DNA of 64,000 bases from assembly GCA_900546455.1 (NCBI GenBank), contig URCS01000001.1:1-64000 (forward strand), given 5' to 3'. This stretch comes from an uncultured Collinsella sp. Its GTDB lineage: Bacteria; Actinomycetota; Coriobacteriia; Coriobacteriales; Coriobacteriaceae. The position numbers and the translations under genes are program-made. Positions within the stretch are counted from its first letter, which is position 1. Each line of letters starts with the position of its first letter. Below the pieces are notes generated by a model, which was given only the letters and a program-made list of their open reading frames with translations, was not told the DNA's origin and made no database searches. Shown one piece after another: positions 27,982 to 35,987 of the stretch.

Positions 27982-28011
27982 TAAAACGCTTCAGTTTATT
28001 GAAGCGTTTTA
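27982..28011. promoter_or_regulatory. Palindromic candidate operator upstream of adhE
   Basis: AAAACGCTTCA and TGAAGCGTTTT form a perfect 11-bp inverted repeat with a six-base centre, extended by one more pair. Each arm resembles a LacI/CcpA-type half element centred on CG. The 11-mer CTAAAACGCTT recurs in a palindrome before ppdK (54793-54810). It lies about 95 bases before the adhE ATG. It could alternatively act as a bidirectional terminator because both edges are A/T runs. Confidence 0.5.
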
Positions 28012-28057
28012 GTGTGCCTTTTACGGGAATCTTACCGTTCACCGAATAATTTCTTGC

Positions 28058-28063
28058 TATCAT
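28058..28063 (+). promoter_or_regulatory. Candidate adhE promoter -10 (extended)
   Basis: TGC-TATCAT lies about 40 bases upstream of the adhE start. No clear -35 at 17 bases is visible. The palindrome 27982-28011 lies 50-75 bases upstream of it. Confidence 0.45.
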
Positions 28064-28103
28064 GCAAGGCGTAGGGTAAATCTCCGATCGCAAGGAGACA
28101 CAA

Positions 28104-30752
28104 ATGGTGAAAAAGTCACCGGAAAACACTACTCCCGCAATTGTGGACAACGTAGAGGCGCTTGAGGCTAAGCTCGCTCAGATGCGAGAGGCCCAGGCGC
28201 TTTTTGCTACGTACACGCAGGAGCAGGTCGACAAGATCTTCTATGAGGCCGCCATGGCCGCCAACAAGGCTCGTATCCCGTTGGCGAAGATGGCCATCGA
28301 GGAGACCGGCCGCGGCGTTCTTGAGGACAAGGTCATCAAGAACCACTACGCCGCAGAGTACATCTACAACGCTTACAAGAATACCAAGACCTGTGGTGTC
28401 CTGGAGCGCGACGAGGCTTACGGCATCACCAAGATCGCCGAGCCCATCGGCATCGTGGGCGCCGTCATCCCGACGACCAACCCCACCTCCACCGCGATCT
28501 TCAAGACGCTGATCTGCCTGAAGACCCGCAACGCCATCATCATCTCCCCGCACCCGGCTGCCGCCAAGTGCACCATCGCCGCCGCCAAGCTCGTGCTTGA
28601 CGCCGCCGTCAAGGCCGGCGCCCCCGAGGGCATCATCGGCTGGGTCGATGTCCCCTCCATCGAGCTGACTAACATGGTCATGCGCGACGTCGACATCATC
28701 CTCGCCACCGGTGGCCCGGGCATGGTCAAGGCCGCCTACTCCTCGGGCAAGCCCGCCCTGGGCGTTGGCGCCGGTAACACCCCGGTCGTCATCGACGACA
28801 CCGCCGACGTTCTGCTCGCAGTCAACTCCATCATCCACTCCAAGACCTTCGACAACGGCATGATCTGCGCTTCCGAGCAGTCCGTGACCGTCATCGACAC
28901 CATCTACGACCAGGTCAAGGCCGAGTTCCAGAAGCGCGGCTGCTACTTCGTCAAGCAGGGTGCCGAGATGGAGGCCCTGCGTGCCGCCATGTTCAAGAAC
29001 GGCGCCCTCGATCACCGCATCCCCGGCATGGCTGCCGCCAAGATCGCCGAGCTCGCCGGCATCGAGGTTCCCGCCAAGACTAAGATCCTGATCGCCGAGG
29101 TCACCTCCACCGACCCCGCCAAGGAGGAGTTCTCCCACGAGAAGCTCTCCCCGGTCCTGGCCATGTACCACGCCAAGGACTTCCAGGAGGCCGTCGACAA
29201 GGCCGAGCACCTGGTGCTCGCCGGTGGCCCGGGCCACACCGCCTCTCTGTACGTGCACCCCGCCCAGGCCGAGAAGATCAGCCTGTTCGAGCACGTCATG
29301 AAGGCCTGCCGCATCGTCATCAACACCCCGTCCTCGCACGGTGGCATCGGTGACCTGTACAACTTTGGCATGAAGCCGTCTCTGACCCTGGGCTGCGGCT
29401 CCTGGGGCGGCAACTCCGTCTCCGAGAACGTTGGGGTGAAGCACTTGATCAACGTTAAGACTGTGGCCGAGCGCCGTGAGAACATGCTGTGGTTCCGCGC
29501 TCCCGAGAAGGTCTACTTCAAGAAGGGTTCCACGCCCGTCGCCCTCGACGAGCTGGGCAACGTCATGGGCAAGAAGCGCGCCTTCATCGTTACCGACCAG
29601 TTCCTCTTCAAGAATGGCAACACCCGCGCCATCGAGGCCAAGCTCGACGAGATGGGCATCGCCCACGACTGCTTCTACGACGTCGAGCCCGATCCGTCGC
29701 TGCAGTGCGCACGTCGCGGCGCCAAGCAGATGGCTCTCTTTGAGCCGGACGTCATCATCGCCGTCGGCGGTGGCTCCGCTATGGACGCCGGCAAGATCAT
29801 GTGGATGATGTACGAGCACCCCGAGTGCAAGTTTGAGGACATGGCCATGGACTTCATGGACATCCGCAAGCGTATCTTCACCTTCCCCGAGATGGGCAAG
29901 AAGGCCTACTTCGTCGCCGTCCCGACCTCCTCGGGTACCGGCTCCGAGTGCACGCCGTTCGCCATCATCACCGACAAGGAGACCGGCATCAAGTGGCCGC
30001 TCGCCGACTACGCGCTGCTCCCCAACATGGCTATCGTCGACGCCGACAACTGCATGACCGCCCCGCGCGGCCTGACCGCTGCCTCCGGCATCGACGTCAT
30101 GACCCACGCCATCGAGTCCTACGTCTCCATCATGGCTTCCGACTACACCAAGGGCCTCTCCGAGCGCGCTGCCAAGCTCGTCTTTGAGAACCTGCCCTCC
30201 AGCTTCACGAACGGCGCCAAGGACCCGCACGCCCGCGAGGAGATGCACAACGCCTCCTGCATGGCCGGTATGGCCTTCGCCAACGCCTTCCTGGGCCTCA
30301 ACCACTCCATGGCTCACAAGCTCGGCGCTTTCCATCACCTGCCCCACGGCATCGCTAACGCCGTCATCCTGACCCGCGTCATGCGCTACAACGCCGCCGA
30401 GGCTCCCGTCAAGATGGGTACCTTCTCCCAGTATCCTTACCCCAACGCGCTGCACAACTACGCCGAGATGGCCAAGTACTGCGGCATCGAGGGCAAGGAC
30501 GACAAGGAGGTCTTCGAGAACTTCATCACGAAGCTCGAGGAGCTCAAGGACTTCATCGGTGTCAAGAAGACTATCGCCGACTACGGTGTTGACGAGCAGT
30601 ACTTCCTCGACACCCTCGACGAGATGACCGAGCAGGCATTCAACGACCAGTGCACCGGCGCCAACCCGCGCTACCCGCTCATGAGCGAGATCAAGGAGCT
30701 CTACCTGGACGCCTACTACGGCCGCGAGCCCCAGGATTACGCCGTCTGCTAG
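28104..30752 (+). CDS. adhE: Bifunctional acetaldehyde-CoA/alcohol dehydrogenase
   Basis: AdhE reduces acetyl-CoA to ethanol in two NADH-dependent steps and usually forms long filaments (spirosomes). The 882-residue protein has an N-terminal aldehyde dehydrogenase domain with catalytic Cys255 in DNGMICASEQ. A linker around 440-460 and a C-terminal iron alcohol dehydrogenase domain follow. The iron site histidines are seen in LNHSMAHKLGAFHHLPHG. AAGGAG lies eight bases before the ATG. The codon usage is strongly biased to C-ending codons, which fits a highly expressed fermentation gene. A palindromic candidate operator lies upstream. A GC hairpin follows the stop. Confidence 0.97.
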   Translation: MVKKSPENTTPAIVDNVEALEAKLAQMREAQALFATYTQEQVDKIFYEAAMAANKARIPLAKMAIEETGRGVLEDKVIKNHYAAEYIYNAYKNTKTCGVLERDEAYGITKIAEPIGIVGAVIPTTNPTSTAIFKTLICLKTRNAIIISPHPAAAKCTIAAAKLVLDAAVKAGAPEGIIGWVDVPSIELTNMVMRDVDIILATGGPGMVKAAYSSGKPALGVGAGNTPVVIDDTADVLLAVNSIIHSKTFDNGMICASEQSVTVIDTIYDQVKAEFQKRGCYFVKQGAEMEALRAAMFKNGALDHRIPGMAAAKIAELAGIEVPAKTKILIAEVTSTDPAKEEFSHEKLSPVLAMYHAKDFQEAVDKAEHLVLAGGPGHTASLYVHPAQAEKISLFEHVMKACRIVINTPSSHGGIGDLYNFGMKPSLTLGCGSWGGNSVSENVGVKHLINVKTVAERRENMLWFRAPEKVYFKKGSTPVALDELGNVMGKKRAFIVTDQFLFKNGNTRAIEAKLDEMGIAHDCFYDVEPDPSLQCARRGAKQMALFEPDVIIAVGGGSAMDAGKIMWMMYEHPECKFEDMAMDFMDIRKRIFTFPEMGKKAYFVAVPTSSGTGSECTPFAIITDKETGIKWPLADYALLPNMAIVDADNCMTAPRGLTAASGIDVMTHAIESYVSIMASDYTKGLSERAAKLVFENLPSSFTNGAKDPHAREEMHNASCMAGMAFANAFLGLNHSMAHKLGAFHHLPHGIANAVILTRVMRYNAAEAPVKMGTFSQYPYPNALHNYAEMAKYCGIEGKDDKEVFENFITKLEELKDFIGVKKTIADYGVDEQYFLDTLDEMTEQAFNDQCTGANPRYPLMSEIKELYLDAYYGREPQDYAVC

Positions 30753-30769
30753 TTTTAGCACGGTTTTTA

Positions 30770-30808
30770 ACGGCGGGGGTGCACGGGTGTTTCACACACC
30801 CCCGCCGT
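30770..30808 (+). terminator. GC hairpin after adhE without a clear T run
   Basis: ACGGCGGGGGTG pairs with CACCCCCGCCGT around a 15-base loop. The sequence after it (CGCTTC) has no T run, so it may pause or stabilise the 3' end rather than terminate fully. The downstream kinase-like gene starts 32 bases later and may be co-transcribed. Confidence 0.5.
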
Positions 30809-30840
30809 CGCTTCTATCGCATCGTTGAAAGGATGCAACC

Positions 30841-31605
30841 ATGCTGCTACCCGATTCCAAGACCGAGCTCGTCCGCCGTGGCAACAAGGTCGTTTACGAC
30901 CTGGGCGACAAGATTGTCAAGGTCTTTAACGAGACCAAGCCTGTCTCCGACGTGTTCAACGAGGCTTTGAATCTTGCCCGCATCAATGAGTGCGGCATCC
31001 GCAGCCCCAAGGCTCTCGAGGTTTCCCAGCTCGAGAACGCCAACGGCTGGGCGCTCGTGACCGAGAAGGTTCCGGGCACCACCCTTGCCGAGAAGATGAC
31101 TGCCGAGCCCCAGCGCTTTGGTGAGTACCTCGAGATGTTCGTCGACCTCCAGATCGAGATCCACGGCTACACCTCCCCGCTGCTCAACCGTCAGCGCGAC
31201 AAGTTCGCCCGCATGATCGACAGCCTTGATCAGCTCAATGCCACCACGCGCTACAACCTTCAGGAGCGTCTGGACGGCATGACCAAGGAGTTCAAGGTCT
31301 GCCACGGCGACTTCAACCCCTCCAACGTCATCGTCGGCGACGACGGCCAGCTCTATGTGTGCGACTGGGCACACGCCACCCAGGGCTCCCCTGCTGCCGA
31401 CGTTGCCACCACCTACCTGCTCTTTGCCCTCAACAGCAAGGACCAGGCCGAGGCCTACCTGGAGCTCTACTGCGACCGTGCCGACATGCCCATGCAGGTC
31501 GTGCGTCAGTGGACGAGCATCGTCGCCGCTTCCGAGCTCGCTCGTAATCGCAACGTGAACGATGAGTTCCTGAAGAACTGGATCGACGTCGTCGATTATC
31601 AGTAA
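30841..31605 (+). CDS. Aminoglycoside/choline phosphotransferase-fold protein
   Basis: The 254-residue protein resembles APH-fold small-molecule kinases. The Brenner-like motif CHGDFNPSNVI with catalytic Asp is at about 156-166. The magnesium-binding Asp follows in VCDWAHATQGSPAADVA. The N-terminal lobe is short (VVYDLGDKIVKVFNET gives the ATP-binding strands). Substrate is unknown; fructosamine, choline and antibiotic kinases share this fold. GAAAGGA lies seven bases before the ATG. It may share a transcript with adhE, but no metabolic link is evident. A strong terminator follows. Confidence 0.8.
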   Translation: MLLPDSKTELVRRGNKVVYDLGDKIVKVFNETKPVSDVFNEALNLARINECGIRSPKALEVSQLENANGWALVTEKVPGTTLAEKMTAEPQRFGEYLEMFVDLQIEIHGYTSPLLNRQRDKFARMIDSLDQLNATTRYNLQERLDGMTKEFKVCHGDFNPSNVIVGDDGQLYVCDWAHATQGSPAADVATTYLLFALNSKDQAEAYLELYCDRADMPMQVVRQWTSIVAASELARNRNVNDEFLKNWIDVVDYQ

Positions 31606-31637
31606 TATCTGAGCGATTTATTTCGCATCGGAGGCAC

Positions 31638-31681
31638 AAGGAAAACCCCGCAGCTCGCATGGGCTGTGGGGTTTTCCTTTT
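31638..31681 (+). terminator. Rho-independent terminator after the phosphotransferase gene
   Basis: AAGGAAAACCCCGCAGC pairs with GCTGTGGGGTTTTCCTT with one G-T pair and an eight-base loop, followed by TTTT. It ends the adhE-side plus-strand unit. Confidence 0.9.
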
Positions 31682-31708
31682 AGATATCGAAGATGCTACA
31701 AGATAATA

Positions 31709-31752
31709 GGACGGCCCCGCATCTCCCCGATTGGAGAAATGCGGGGCCGTCC
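31709..31752 (-). terminator. Hairpin terminator after proS
   Basis: GGACGGCCCCGCAT pairs perfectly with ATGCGGGGCCGTCC, with further CTCC/GGAG pairing inside. On the minus strand TATTATCTT follows. It lies 31 bases after the proS stop, facing the plus-strand terminator at 31638-31681. Confidence 0.75.
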
Positions 31753-31782
31753 CACATATCGAACTACAAGCGAAATCGTCGA

Positions 31783-33504
31783 TTAACGGCGGGCTGCCTT
31801 AACAAGCTCGGCAACCTTGGCAACGACCTCGTCGATCGCCACGTCCTCGCGCTCGCCCGTAGCACGGTCCTTGAGCTCAACGGTGCCATTCTTAAGGCCG
31901 CGCTTGCCCAGAACCACCTGATACGGGAAGCCCATGAGGTCGTTATCGGCAAACTTAAAGCCCGGACGCTCATCGCGATCGTCGACGACGACCTCGATGC
32001 CCTCGGCACACAGGCCATCAACAATCTGCTCGCAGACGGTAGCGCACTCTTCCTTCTTGGGATCGAGCGGAATCACCGCAACCTCGTACGGAGCAACGGA
32101 GACCGGCCAGACGATGCCGTGCTCGTCGTTGTGCTGCTCCACGACGGCAGCGAGCGAACGGGACACGCCCACACCGTAGCAACCCATGATAAGCGGCTTC
32201 TCCTTGCCGTCCTCGTCCATAAAGGTGGCACCCATGGCCTCGGAGTACTTGGTGCCCAGCTGAAAGACCTGGGAAACCTCGATGCCGCGAGCAGCAGAGA
32301 GCGGCTTGCCGCAGTGCGGGCAGGGATCGCCGGCGACGACGGTGACCAGGTCGGCCCACTCGTCGACGGTAAAGTCGCGCTCGGGACAGGCGCCGGTAAA
32401 GTGATAATCGACCTCGTTGGCACCGCAGGCCCACTGCTTAGACTCGCGCAGGCTCTCGTCGCACACCAGACGGATGCCCTCGGGCAGGTTGACCGGTCCG
32501 ATAAAGCCCTTATGCAGCCCGTAGGTCTGGAGCTCCTCGTCGGTCATCATGCGATAGCCCTTGCCAAAGACGTGCTCGGCCTTACAGTCGTTGAGCTCGT
32601 GGTCGCCCGGAACAATGGCCACGACCGGCTTGCCCTCGGAGTCAATCAACGCCAGCGACTTGCGCGTGCCGTTCTCGGGGAAGCCGAAGAACTTGGCGAC
32701 GGCCTCGATGGTGCCCATACCCGGAGTCTCGACCTTGGTGAGCGTGCCGTCGCCGGGACCCTCGGTCACAACGACCTTGGTGCTTGCAGCCTCGTCATCG
32801 GCAGCAAAGCCGCAATCGTCGCAGTAGACGAGCGAAGCCTCGCCGGCGTCGGCCAGCGCCATGTACTCGACGGAGGTGTCGCCGCCGATTTCGCCGGAGT
32901 CGGCGACAACGGGCAGAGCCTTGATGTAGCAGCGCTCGCAGATGTTGGCGTAGGCCTGCTTCATCTTGTCGTACTCCTCCTGCAGGCTCTCCTGCGTGGC
33001 AGAGAAGCTGTAGGCGTCCTTCATGATGAACTCACGGCCGCGCATCAGGCCAAAGCGGGGACGGAACTCATCGCGGAACTTGTCCTGAATGTGGTACAGG
33101 TTGACGGGCAGCTGCTTATAGGAGCGCAGCTCGTTGCGCACCAGGGCCGTGACGGTCTCCTCGTGCGTGGGGCCCAGCACAAACTCGCGACCATGACGGT
33201 CGTCAAAGCGCACGAGCTCCTTACCATAGGCATCGATGCGGCCGGACTCACGCCACAGCTCGGCATCGACCATAATGGGCATCATGAGCTCCTGGGCGCC
33301 GGCGGCATCCATCTCGTCGCGCACGATGTTCTCGATCTTACGAATCGAGCGCCAAGCGAGCGGCAGATAGGAATAGAGACCGGCGGCCTCCTTGCGGATC
33401 ATACCGGCACGAAGCAGCAGACGATGGCTTGCAAGCTCGGCGTCGGCCGGATCCTCTTTAAGCGTCGGCGCATAGAGCTTAGACATATACATTGCTCGAG
33501 TCAT
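31783..33504 (-). CDS. proS: Prolyl-tRNA synthetase (bacterial type)
   Basis: ProS charges tRNA-Pro. The 573-residue protein is the long bacterial form. It has class II motif 2-like RFRDEFRPRFGLMRGREFIMKDAYSF in pieces, an editing insertion domain between motifs 2 and 3 (about 220-410), motif 3 GCYGVGVSRSLAA, and a C-terminal anticodon-binding domain. The ATG directly follows the ispG stop (TAAATG) with GAGGAG upstream, so it is coupled to the isoprenoid/rseP operon. No T-box is visible ahead of it. Confidence 0.96.
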   Translation of the reverse strand: MTRAMYMSKLYAPTLKEDPADAELASHRLLLRAGMIRKEAAGLYSYLPLAWRSIRKIENIVRDEMDAAGAQELMMPIMVDAELWRESGRIDAYGKELVRFDDRHGREFVLGPTHEETVTALVRNELRSYKQLPVNLYHIQDKFRDEFRPRFGLMRGREFIMKDAYSFSATQESLQEEYDKMKQAYANICERCYIKALPVVADSGEIGGDTSVEYMALADAGEASLVYCDDCGFAADDEAASTKVVVTEGPGDGTLTKVETPGMGTIEAVAKFFGFPENGTRKSLALIDSEGKPVVAIVPGDHELNDCKAEHVFGKGYRMMTDEELQTYGLHKGFIGPVNLPEGIRLVCDESLRESKQWACGANEVDYHFTGACPERDFTVDEWADLVTVVAGDPCPHCGKPLSAARGIEVSQVFQLGTKYSEAMGATFMDEDGKEKPLIMGCYGVGVSRSLAAVVEQHNDEHGIVWPVSVAPYEVAVIPLDPKKEECATVCEQIVDGLCAEGIEVVVDDRDERPGFKFADNDLMGFPYQVVLGKRGLKNGTVELKDRATGEREDVAIDEVVAKVAELVKAARR

Positions 33505-34587
33505 TTATTTCTCCTCAATAAGCTTGTCGACCTCGGCCATAAGCGCGTCGACAATTTGATCCTCAGCTACTTTACCAATGATCTGGCCATGCGAAAAGAG
33601 CAGGGCCTGACCACGTCCGCAAGCAACGCCCAGGTCGGCATCAGAAGCCTCACCGGGGCCATTAACGGCACATCCCATGACGGCAATCGAAAGCGGCGCG
33701 GCATAGTTCTTAAGCCGCTCGGTTACTTCCTCGGCGATAGGAATCAGGTTAACCTGGCAGCGGGCGCACGTGGGGCACGAGACAATCTCGGGACCACGGC
33801 GACGCAGGCCCAGCGACTGCAAAATTCCCCAGACAACCGGCGGCTCCTCAACCGGATCAGCCGTGAGCGAGACGCGCATGGTGTCACCGATACCCTCAGA
33901 CAGCAGGATACCAAGGCCCACCGAGCTCTTGATGGTGCCCTGCAGCTTGGTTCCGGCCTCCGTCACGCCCAGGTGAAGCGGAACGTGGGGAATCTCGCGC
34001 GACAGGGCTCGATAGGTATCGAGCGTCGTTTGCACGCTATGGGCCTTGGCCGAAAGCACAATGTTCGTAAAGCCGCGGTCTTCAAAATGCTTAACGAAAC
34101 GCTCGCTCGACATCACGAGCTTTTCGGGCTGCGTAAGGTCGTCGCGCTCGGCGATATCCTGCTCAAGCGAACCGGCATTGACGCCGATACGAATCGCACA
34201 GCCAGCGGCACCCGCAGCATCGATCACCGCGTCAACCTTGGCCCAATCGCCGATATTGCCGGGATTGATGCGCAGCTTGGCAGCACCGGCCTCAACGGCA
34301 CCAATGGCGAGCTTATGGTTAAAGTGGATATCGGCGACAATCGGCACCGGAGACTCGGCGCAGATGGTGCGAAAACCCTCAAGCGCAGCCTCGGTGGGCA
34401 CGCTCACGCGCACGATATCGCAGCCAGCCTGCGCCAAAGCACGCACTTGCGCAAGCGTTGCCTGGGCATCAGCGGTATCGGTGCAGGTCATGGATTGGAC
34501 CACCACCGGCGCACCGCCACCGATCTGCACGCCGCCCACATGCACGGGGCGCGTCAGCTCGCGAGGCAAAGGACGGGATAAAGACAA
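33505..34587 (-). CDS. ispG: 4-hydroxy-3-methylbut-2-enyl diphosphate synthase (IspG/GcpE)
   Basis: IspG is a [4Fe-4S] enzyme of the non-mevalonate isoprenoid pathway, converting MEcPP to HMBPP. The roughly 360-residue product shows VGGVQIGGGAPVVVQSMT at the N-terminus, RINPGNIGD, and the cluster motif SCPTCARCQ near residue 270. Start choice is uncertain: TTG at 34587 has GGGGAG eight bases upstream, while GTG at 34596 is immediately after it. The upstream rseP stop is 14 bases away. dxr, another gene of the same pathway, is two genes upstream. Confidence 0.93.
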   Translation of the reverse strand: MSLSRPLPRELTRPVHVGGVQIGGGAPVVVQSMTCTDTADAQATLAQVRALAQAGCDIVRVSVPTEAALEGFRTICAESPVPIVADIHFNHKLAIGAVEAGAAKLRINPGNIGDWAKVDAVIDAAGAAGCAIRIGVNAGSLEQDIAERDDLTQPEKLVMSSERFVKHFEDRGFTNIVLSAKAHSVQTTLDTYRALSREIPHVPLHLGVTEAGTKLQGTIKSSVGLGILLSEGIGDTMRVSLTADPVEEPPVVWGILQSLGLRRRGPEIVSCPTCARCQVNLIPIAEEVTERLKNYAAPLSIAVMGCAVNGPGEASDADLGVACGRGQALLFSHGQIIGKVAEDQIVDALMAEVDKLIEEK

Positions 34588-34600
34588 TCCAAACACTCCC

Positions 34601-35962
34601 CTACAGAATAAATCGAAGGATGTCGGAACGAAGCATATAGACAAACAGCAGCGCAAAAAGCGCGATGCCCACATAGCTCACGATCGACTGGACCTTGAGC
34701 GGAAGCTCGCGGCCAGCAATCTTTTGAATGATCTCGATGACCAGCTTGCCGCCATCGAGCGGTGGGATAGGCAGCAGGTTCATAAAGCCAAGCGAGAACG
34801 AAATGAGGGCGGCAAACGAAAGGAACGTTGCAGGGCCAGCGGCAGCAGCCTGCGAGGACATAACGCTAATACCCACGATCGAAGAGGACTGATCGAGAAT
34901 CTCCATCGTATGCTGCGGCTGGAGCAGACGCATCACACCCTTCGCTGTCTGCACGACATAGGAGAAGGACAGACGAGCCGACGTGATGGGGTCTAAACGG
35001 ACCACCTGCGTAGAGGCATACACACCTAGGCGCTCGTCCTCTTTGAGTGCAACCGTGGTCGAATGCCGCTTGCCGTCACGCTCGTACTCGATGGCGATAT
35101 CGTCCTTACCGGCAGCCTTGCCAATGGCATCGTAAACGTCCATCCAGGTAGAGCACGATACTCCGTCGACCGAAAGGATCGCGTCGCCGCCCTCGATTCC
35201 CGCCGCGGCGGCAATCGAGCCTTCGTCAACCTGGCCAATCACATTGGTATCCACCGGCACCGTGACACCTGCGATGGAATAGATGCTCATAAGGAGCAAA
35301 AAGCCCGTCAGGATATTGACGATAATGCCCGCAAGCAGCATAAAGGCACGTTTAACAAAGCCCTGGCCCAAATAGGTGTGCGAGCGCTCACGTGCAAGGA
35401 ATTCGGCCTCGCCGCACGGCAGTTCCCATACATCGCCCTCGGCAGTCGCATGCTCTCGATCGAACTTGCGACCGTCAAAGGTGGTATATCCTGCAGCATC
35501 GCGCGGCAGGGTCTGGTACTTGGTGGGATAGTAACTGGGCGAAGGCTTTTCCCCTTCTTCATACCAGGGGGCGATGGAGCCCCAGCCCAACAGCAAAACA
35601 CAAGCCTCGAGAACATCCTCCTCGGACAGCTCGAGCTCGACAGCAAGATCGGCCACCGTCACACGGCCGTGGCGATAGATGGCCGCGAGCACGCGGTCGG
35701 CACACGAGACATCGGTCGGATCCATGCCACAGATGGCAGCATAGCCACCCAGCAGCAGCGGCGTCACGCCAAACTTGGTGCCGATGCGACGCGATGTGTG
35801 GTGGATATCAAAGCGACACGGCAGGCCCAAAAAGAACTCAGTCACGCGGACACCGCAGGCACGCGCCGCCAAAAAGTGGCCGCCCTCGTGCAAAAACACG
35901 AGGACGGAAAGCATCAGCAGGCCCCAAAAGACCGATGAGAGAACGCTCAGAACAGTATCCAT
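34601..35962 (-). CDS. rseP: RIP (site-2) metalloprotease RseP with an inserted winged-helix-like segment
   Basis: RseP-type M50 proteases cleave membrane-embedded anti-sigma factors and signal-peptide remnants. The 453-residue protein has zinc motif HEGGH at 25-29 in the first membrane helix, a PDZ domain (about 245-320) and the second metal motif NLLPIPPLDGG near residue 395. Between the first helix and the PDZ domain lies an insertion (about 86-190). Its first part, ADRVLAAIYRHGRVTVADLA and the next 25 residues, looks like a winged helix-turn-helix. The start is uncertain: ATG at 35962 or TTG at 35977. It sits between dxr and ispG. Confidence 0.9.
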   Translation of the reverse strand: MDTVLSVLSSVFWGLLMLSVLVFLHEGGHFLAARACGVRVTEFFLGLPCRFDIHHTSRRIGTKFGVTPLLLGGYAAICGMDPTDVSCADRVLAAIYRHGRVTVADLAVELELSEEDVLEACVLLLGWGSIAPWYEEGEKPSPSYYPTKYQTLPRDAAGYTTFDGRKFDREHATAEGDVWELPCGEAEFLARERSHTYLGQGFVKRAFMLLAGIIVNILTGFLLLMSIYSIAGVTVPVDTNVIGQVDEGSIAAAAGIEGGDAILSVDGVSCSTWMDVYDAIGKAAGKDDIAIEYERDGKRHSTTVALKEDERLGVYASTQVVRLDPITSARLSFSYVVQTAKGVMRLLQPQHTMEILDQSSSIVGISVMSSQAAAAGPATFLSFAALISFSLGFMNLLPIPPLDGGKLVIEIIQKIAGRELPLKVQSIVSYVGIALFALLFVYMLRSDILRFIL

Positions 35963-35987
35963 AAAACGAAAAAGCAATCCTTATGGG

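Noticed and set aside
28116..30761. 881-codon minus-strand open frame opposite adhE
   Set aside because: It arises from the strong C/G third-position bias of adhE. Val/Leu/Gly/Asp-rich translation, no ribosome site.
31753..33520. T-box or other riboswitch controlling proS
   Set aside because: proS starts immediately after the ispG stop, so there is no leader to hold one.
31693..34581. 962-codon plus-strand open frame across proS and ispG
   Set aside because: It spans two well-supported minus-strand genes and looks like antisense of GC-rich coding DNA.
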